A stretch of 64,000 nt of DNA, from the NCBI RefSeq assembly GCF_007860125.1, contig NZ_SJPW01000001.1, forward strand, positions 186,001 through 250,000. The letters run 5' to 3'. Source of the DNA: Rubripirellula tenax. GTDB lineage: Bacteria; Planctomycetota; Planctomycetia; Pirellulales; Pirellulaceae. The notes beneath the pieces were generated by a model. That model ran no database searches and was not told the DNA's origin. It saw nothing but the letters and a program-made list of their open reading frames with translations. Numbering within the stretch: position 1 is the stretch's first letter; each line of letters begins with the position of its first letter. The translations under genes were made by a program, and so were the position numbers. Positions 51,801 through 57,800 of the stretch are shown piece after piece.

Positions 51801-54800
51801 CGTTGGGTTGCCCCGAAATCCAGTTTACATAATTGCCGTTTTGGGCGGACCCGCCGATAGCACCCTGCCAGAACAGATCGCTCGCTTGGTCGCCTTCGTA
51901 CCAATACCAGTCGCCCTCGACGCCCTGGTCAGAAGCTCCGATCCACGCCTGAGTCCCCGAGCCCGCGATCAAGCCGCGCGCGACTTGTTGTTCGTAATCG
52001 CTTTCTATCACGATCAACTGGCCGCCAACACCGTTGACCTGGGCCGCGATCGCCGTGGTTTGTGCGGCGGTCCAGCTCACGCTGTCTTCGACTAATCGAT
52101 AGAATTTGCCCGTCGCCGCGTCGTAGGACAGCGTCGGGTCGTTGTTCAGAATGGTCGTCACAGCAGCGGGAATCTCGATGACGCGAACGTCACTGATCAC
52201 AGCGGCGTAAGGGTCGTCGACTCCGGCGGCAAAACGCAACACGGTGCTGGTATCGTTAGCCGTAAACGTCATTGAACGCGGCTCATATCCGGTTCCTGTG
52301 CCAAACGTGTCCGTGACCTGGAAATCCATTGACTGCCCCGCCGCCGAGGCCGTCAAGTGCTTCACCGCGTCGCCGCCGGAGAAGTTACCAGTCATATTGA
52401 AGATCAACTGATATTGGCGACCGATTTCGGTCGTGAGCGTCTGCGTGATTGAGGACGGGAAATCGCCCATCTCGCCCTGCAGTTCCAGCCCGACGCCGCC
52501 ATCAGGTGAATCGAACATCGAAGTATGCGTGACGACTCCCGACTCGACGGTCCAGTCACCGATTGTTTGACCTTGGGAATAATCAGTCCACGATCCATTG
52601 TCTCCTTGAAGAAATTTCCCATCGGTGACAATGTCCTGCGGCGCATCCGGATCACTCGGCACGACATAGCCAACACTGGCTCCACCCGCTGCATTTTCGC
52701 TGATGTGCAGGTCTTCGACTGGCGTGCTGGCAGTGAAGCCTGTGCCCGTGGCATGACCAACGCTCAGATTGTTTGCCGAGACCACATCGACGACTTCGTT
52801 GGAACCGTTAAAGCCGTCCATCTGCCAGTTGGCAACCAAGCCGCTGGGCAAACTGCCGCTATCGAACTTGTGTTGATGGTTGAGCGAGATTTCGGCCGCG
52901 CTGCGGACTTCGTTCCAGATACGAACGTCGTGCAGCGTCCCGCTAAAGGCAGAATCCGAGTCGAAGGCGTCGGTTGTCGATAGCCGGTCTTGCCCCAACA
53001 CGAGTTTGGCACCGGTTGTTACCGTGTAACTGTTCCATGCGGCACCTGAAACTCGTTCGACGAACTCGCCGTCAATGTAGAGGCTGGCATCGCCTTGCGA
53101 ACCGTCCGACGAAAAAGCCAACGAATGGAAGTCGCCGTCGAATAGATCGGTGTACGTTCCCGTCGTCGTCAGTCCAGCCCATTCGATGGTCCCGTCCTGA
53201 TTGATCGCGATTCGTTCGTGATAATTACCAGCACTCCCTTGAAAGGAATAGAGCGTCGCACGGGTCGTCGGTGTTGAGAGGTCACTGAACGTAAATTCAA
53301 ACGTCAGCTCATCCAATCCATGCAGATAGTTTTCAGGGGAGTCTTGAATTAAATACGCATCGTTCCCGCCGTCAGTATTCAGCTCGATGCCGCTGGAGAG
53401 ATTCGTCGGTGCGTTGTTCGACTCGGCCAGATCATTCAGCGAGACGGTGAACGTTTCGTCGTAGGTGTTGAGATCAACGTCGGTCGTGCGGATTGTGATC
53501 GAGTGCGTCGCATTGGTTTCATAATCGAGCAGCGAACCGTCGGCGACGATGATTTTTCCCGTGTCGGCGTCGATGGCGAATGCACCAGCGACCGTTTGCG
53601 AATTGATCGAGTAAGTCAACGCATCGGTGGCGTCCAAGACTTCGTCGGCATCCCACTCGACGACATAGCCGTAAAAGTTGTGGTTGTCGTGATCGGCGTC
53701 TAGCCACTGACCGGTCGCTCCATCCAGTCTGGCGACATCTTCATTGTTGCCCGCATCATTGGGCTGTCCGGATTGGAAATTCTGATACGCACCGTTTGCG
53801 TTGTATCCATTTTCGTCACCATTCCAGAACAGGTCCGCCTCAGAGCCTCCGTCGACCCAACGCCACTCACCTTCCGCGTTTGAGTCTGTCGCGCCAATCC
53901 AAACGTCAAAACCGACGTCATTCGCCGCGATCTGACGAACGAATTCGTTCTCTCCGTACGAACGTATCGTGACTAGTTGGCCGTTGACGCCATTGAGCCC
54001 TGTGCTTTCCGCTGCGGTCTGAGCGGCACTCCAAAGACCTGTGGTATCAACACCTTTGTAGAACTTGCCCGTTTCGGCGCTGTAGCGCAATGTCGGATCG
54101 GCGGCGAGTAACTGCGTGATGCGGGCTTCGCGGTCAACGTCGGTGCCGTTGATGGTGCCAACGACTGTGCCATCGACTGCGTTTTCATCGAGCGACAGGA
54201 TCAGTGAGGGATCACTGCCGTTGAAACCAGACTGGCTGGTGTGTTTGACCGTCAGGTTGTTGCCTGAAACGGACTCGGTGACGACGCCGTTGGTGGAAAG
54301 ATTGTCAAAGTTCCACTGGGCGATCATGCCAGTTTCGTCATGCGGCAACTCACTGCGGTAGCTTGCCGCCATGGCGGCGTCGGACCGGATGCCCGAAAAC
54401 AGCCGTGCGTTGGAAAGCGTTCCCTGAAACCACTGCGCGGTCGAAAAGCCGCCTTCGACCGAATCTTGCTCTTGGCCAAACAGCAACGTTCCACCCGCTT
54501 CCAGAGAATAGTTGCCCGCCAGCCCGGTCCCGCTGCCCATCGAGACGCCGTCGAGGAACATTTCCCATGCGCCCAGGTTCCCTGCGCGTCCGTCCCAGGT
54601 CAGCCCGATCGTGTGCTCGCTGCCATCGCGAAGCGTTCGGAAATCGAACGTTGTGGGTTCGATAGCCACGGAGCTCCCGCCGAGAAACACACGCAGGTCA
54701 CCGGTCGAGCCGATGATCAAAGTGAGTTCGTTGGAGTCGTCTGCCGTCGCGTACGAAATCAACGTTGTGTCGCCGATGTTGCGAGTGGTTGCAAAACGAA

Positions 54801-57800
54801 CTTCATAGGTCAACATGTTGCGTCCACCAAGCAGCGTCCCGCCATTATCGGCCAGCAGGTACGCATCATTGCCGCCATCGTTGTTGAGCTGCAATCCGCT
54901 TTGCGAGTTGGAAATGGTGGTGAGGTCGCCCGGCGCGGTGTTGCCGGCGCTGGACGTCGCGACGACGGCTTGTGAGAGCTCGGACGTATTGTTGCTGATC
55001 GTCGCAGTGGCGGTGATCACTTCGCCCGCTGCGACGGTACCGGAATAGCCGGTTAGCGTGACGTTGGTAAACGTTGCATTGCCGCTGGCATTGGTGTTGA
55101 CTGTGGTTGAACCGAGATATTTTTTCGCGTCACGTCGAGCGTAGTTGCCCGTCGACGGTGTGGCGTAAAAATGTACGACCACGCCGGTAACGCTGGCGAG
55201 TGTATTGATCGAACCGCTGACAAGAACGGTTGTTCCGGCACCGTTGACTGTCGTTGTGGAAATGACGGGAAAGTTTTGCAGGCTATTCGGGCCACTGTCG
55301 GGATCGAGCGTATCATTGGCCGTGACACCTCCGCTACCCAGGTCGATTCCCAGCCCGCCGCCAGAATAACCGCTTTGATTGTAGATCGAGTTGCCAATGA
55401 TGGCGTTTCCGGTCGACGCATCGGCGGCTACCCTGACGCCGTCGTAACCCAAATTCGTCATGTCATAGTTAGTGATGACGTTGCCTTGGCCGGAGGCTGT
55501 ACCACCCAGGGTGTTGTTGGTGGCACCGGCTGAAAACACGATGCCGTGAAGATTGTTGCCGCCCAATAACGTTTGCGTTGCATCGGTACCGATGTAGTTG
55601 CCGTAGATGAGCGTGCCCGATGACGCGCCCGCGATCGAGATCCCGTCGTTATTGGATCCTACAATCACGTTACCCAAGCCGACGCCGCCAATCGTCGTGT
55701 TATCCGCACCGCCGGAGATGAAAATGCCGATAGCACCATTGCCGAGCACGGTCAGTCCATCGCTGCCCACGCCGATGTAGTTATTCTGAATGAAGTTCCC
55801 GTCGGTTGCTTCGCCATCAATTTGCACGCCGTCTTGGTTGTTACCGGCGATGATGTTGCGTCGCGCCGTTCCCGTGCCACCGATATAGTTTGCCGTGGCT
55901 CCGTTCTCGATGCGAACGCCGTCTGTCGTGTTCCCTCGGTCGAGCAAGCCGGTGGAATCGGTTCCGATGTAGTTTCCGTACACCATGGTCCCTGTCGAAC
56001 CAGCATCTTGGATATAGATACCGTACGTGTTTCCGGACGATACGTTGCGTTCGTTGGCATCGTTGGATCCGTCGGCGTTGGTTCCGATCAGTGTATTGGT
56101 CGAACCGCTAGCGACTTGCACGCCGGTCCAGCCGTTGCCGACAAGTGTCGTTCCGTCGGATCCGAGACCCAGATAATTTCCCTGAATGCTCACTCCCGAC
56201 GACGCATTACCTACAAAAACTCCCGAACCCGTGTTGCCGGAGAGAACGTTTCTTGCACCGGACATACCCCCGCCCACCAAATTTCCAGTCCCCGCGCCCC
56301 AGAAAGTGATGCCGCTGCTGGAATTGCCAATCGCATTCAAGCCCGTGAAATCGGTGCCAATCAAGTTGCCTTGGATAGTATTGCTGATCGTCGTCGCGCC
56401 CAGGATTTCGATTCCGTTCCAGTTGTTACCGGAGATCAGATTGCCGGTCCCAGCGGTGGTGCCACCGACCACAACACCAGACGAGCCATTCGTGATCGTA
56501 ATGCCCGACTTGTTACTTTCCTGTGCGGTCCCATTGACGTCCGCGGTGCCTGCCGCGTTGGTGCCGATGTAGTTGCCTTGGACCGTCGTGTTGTCAGCGT
56601 TATCAAGATAGATCCCTTGGTTAGTATTGCCCGAAATCACATTTCGCGAGCCGGCGGTGCTGCCGCCGATGATATTGCCTGAGCCATTGGCAATGAAGAT
56701 TCCGTAGGCGTTTGCCAGTGACGCGTTCCCGGTTGCATCAACACCGACATAGTTGCCCAGAATCGTGTTCCCGGTCGCGGCCGCTCCGGTGATAAAAACT
56801 CCACCCACGCTGTTGCCGCTTAGCACGTTGCGATCGGCGGCCAGTATGCCTCCGATGGTCGTACCCGATCCGGCGACGTAGATGCCCGACCCCGCGTTGG
56901 CTTCGGTGGTGCCCGCCGTGAGCCCCGTCGCCAGGAAGCTGCCCAAGTAGTTGCCAGCGATCGTGTGATCGTCCGAACCAGCAAGAACGTGGATGCCGTG
57001 TCCGGTGAAGTCGCGAATAACGAGGCCGCGAATTTCGCTGCCATCGGCGGTCGCCCCGAGGGTCAGTCCGCTGGCGGAAACGTTGTTGCCGTCCAAGATG
57101 ATGGCGGGGCGACTGCTGTTGGTTGCATAGCTGTCGTCGGTCGTTGCGTCTAAAATGACGGCATCAGTGATGGTCGGCAATGCGGCGCCGACGTTGATGG
57201 TGTGAACGCCGGTTCCGACAATGTTGAAATTGATGGTGTCGAGTGTGCCGGCGGTGGCGTTGGCCTGTGTGATTGCCCATCGCAGACTGCCCACACTGCC
57301 GTCGTCCAACGTATTGGTGACGGTGAACGTCTGTGGCTCGAGGCCGTCGTAATTGTATAGTCCCGCGACATCGCTACTGGTTAGCGAGCGATTGTAGACG
57401 CGTCCATCATCGATGAAACCATCGAAGGCCCGCGTTAAGCTCGTCCCGTCGTACTTGTCGATGCCCCAGCCGCCAAAATCAAGGTCCGCGACATCATCGA
57501 AGAACGCATTGGTATTCGATGAGCCAGTCGCATACGTCACCGATTGTTCCACGCCATTGACGTACAACCGGTTTCCGCTGCTGTCGACCGTGAGCGCGAC
57601 GTGCGTCCAAGTGTTCTGTGCGATCAGTCCAGCGGAGGTACCGCCATCGAGCAAAACAGTGGTGCCTTCACGAATGAAAACATCAAACGAGCCATCTGCA
57701 TCGGAGAACAATGCCAAACGCGAATTGGGATCTCCGCTGTCGGACAATTCAAAGATGACATCGCGGCTGGCGACATCGTGGTAGATCCAGGCCGAAATCG

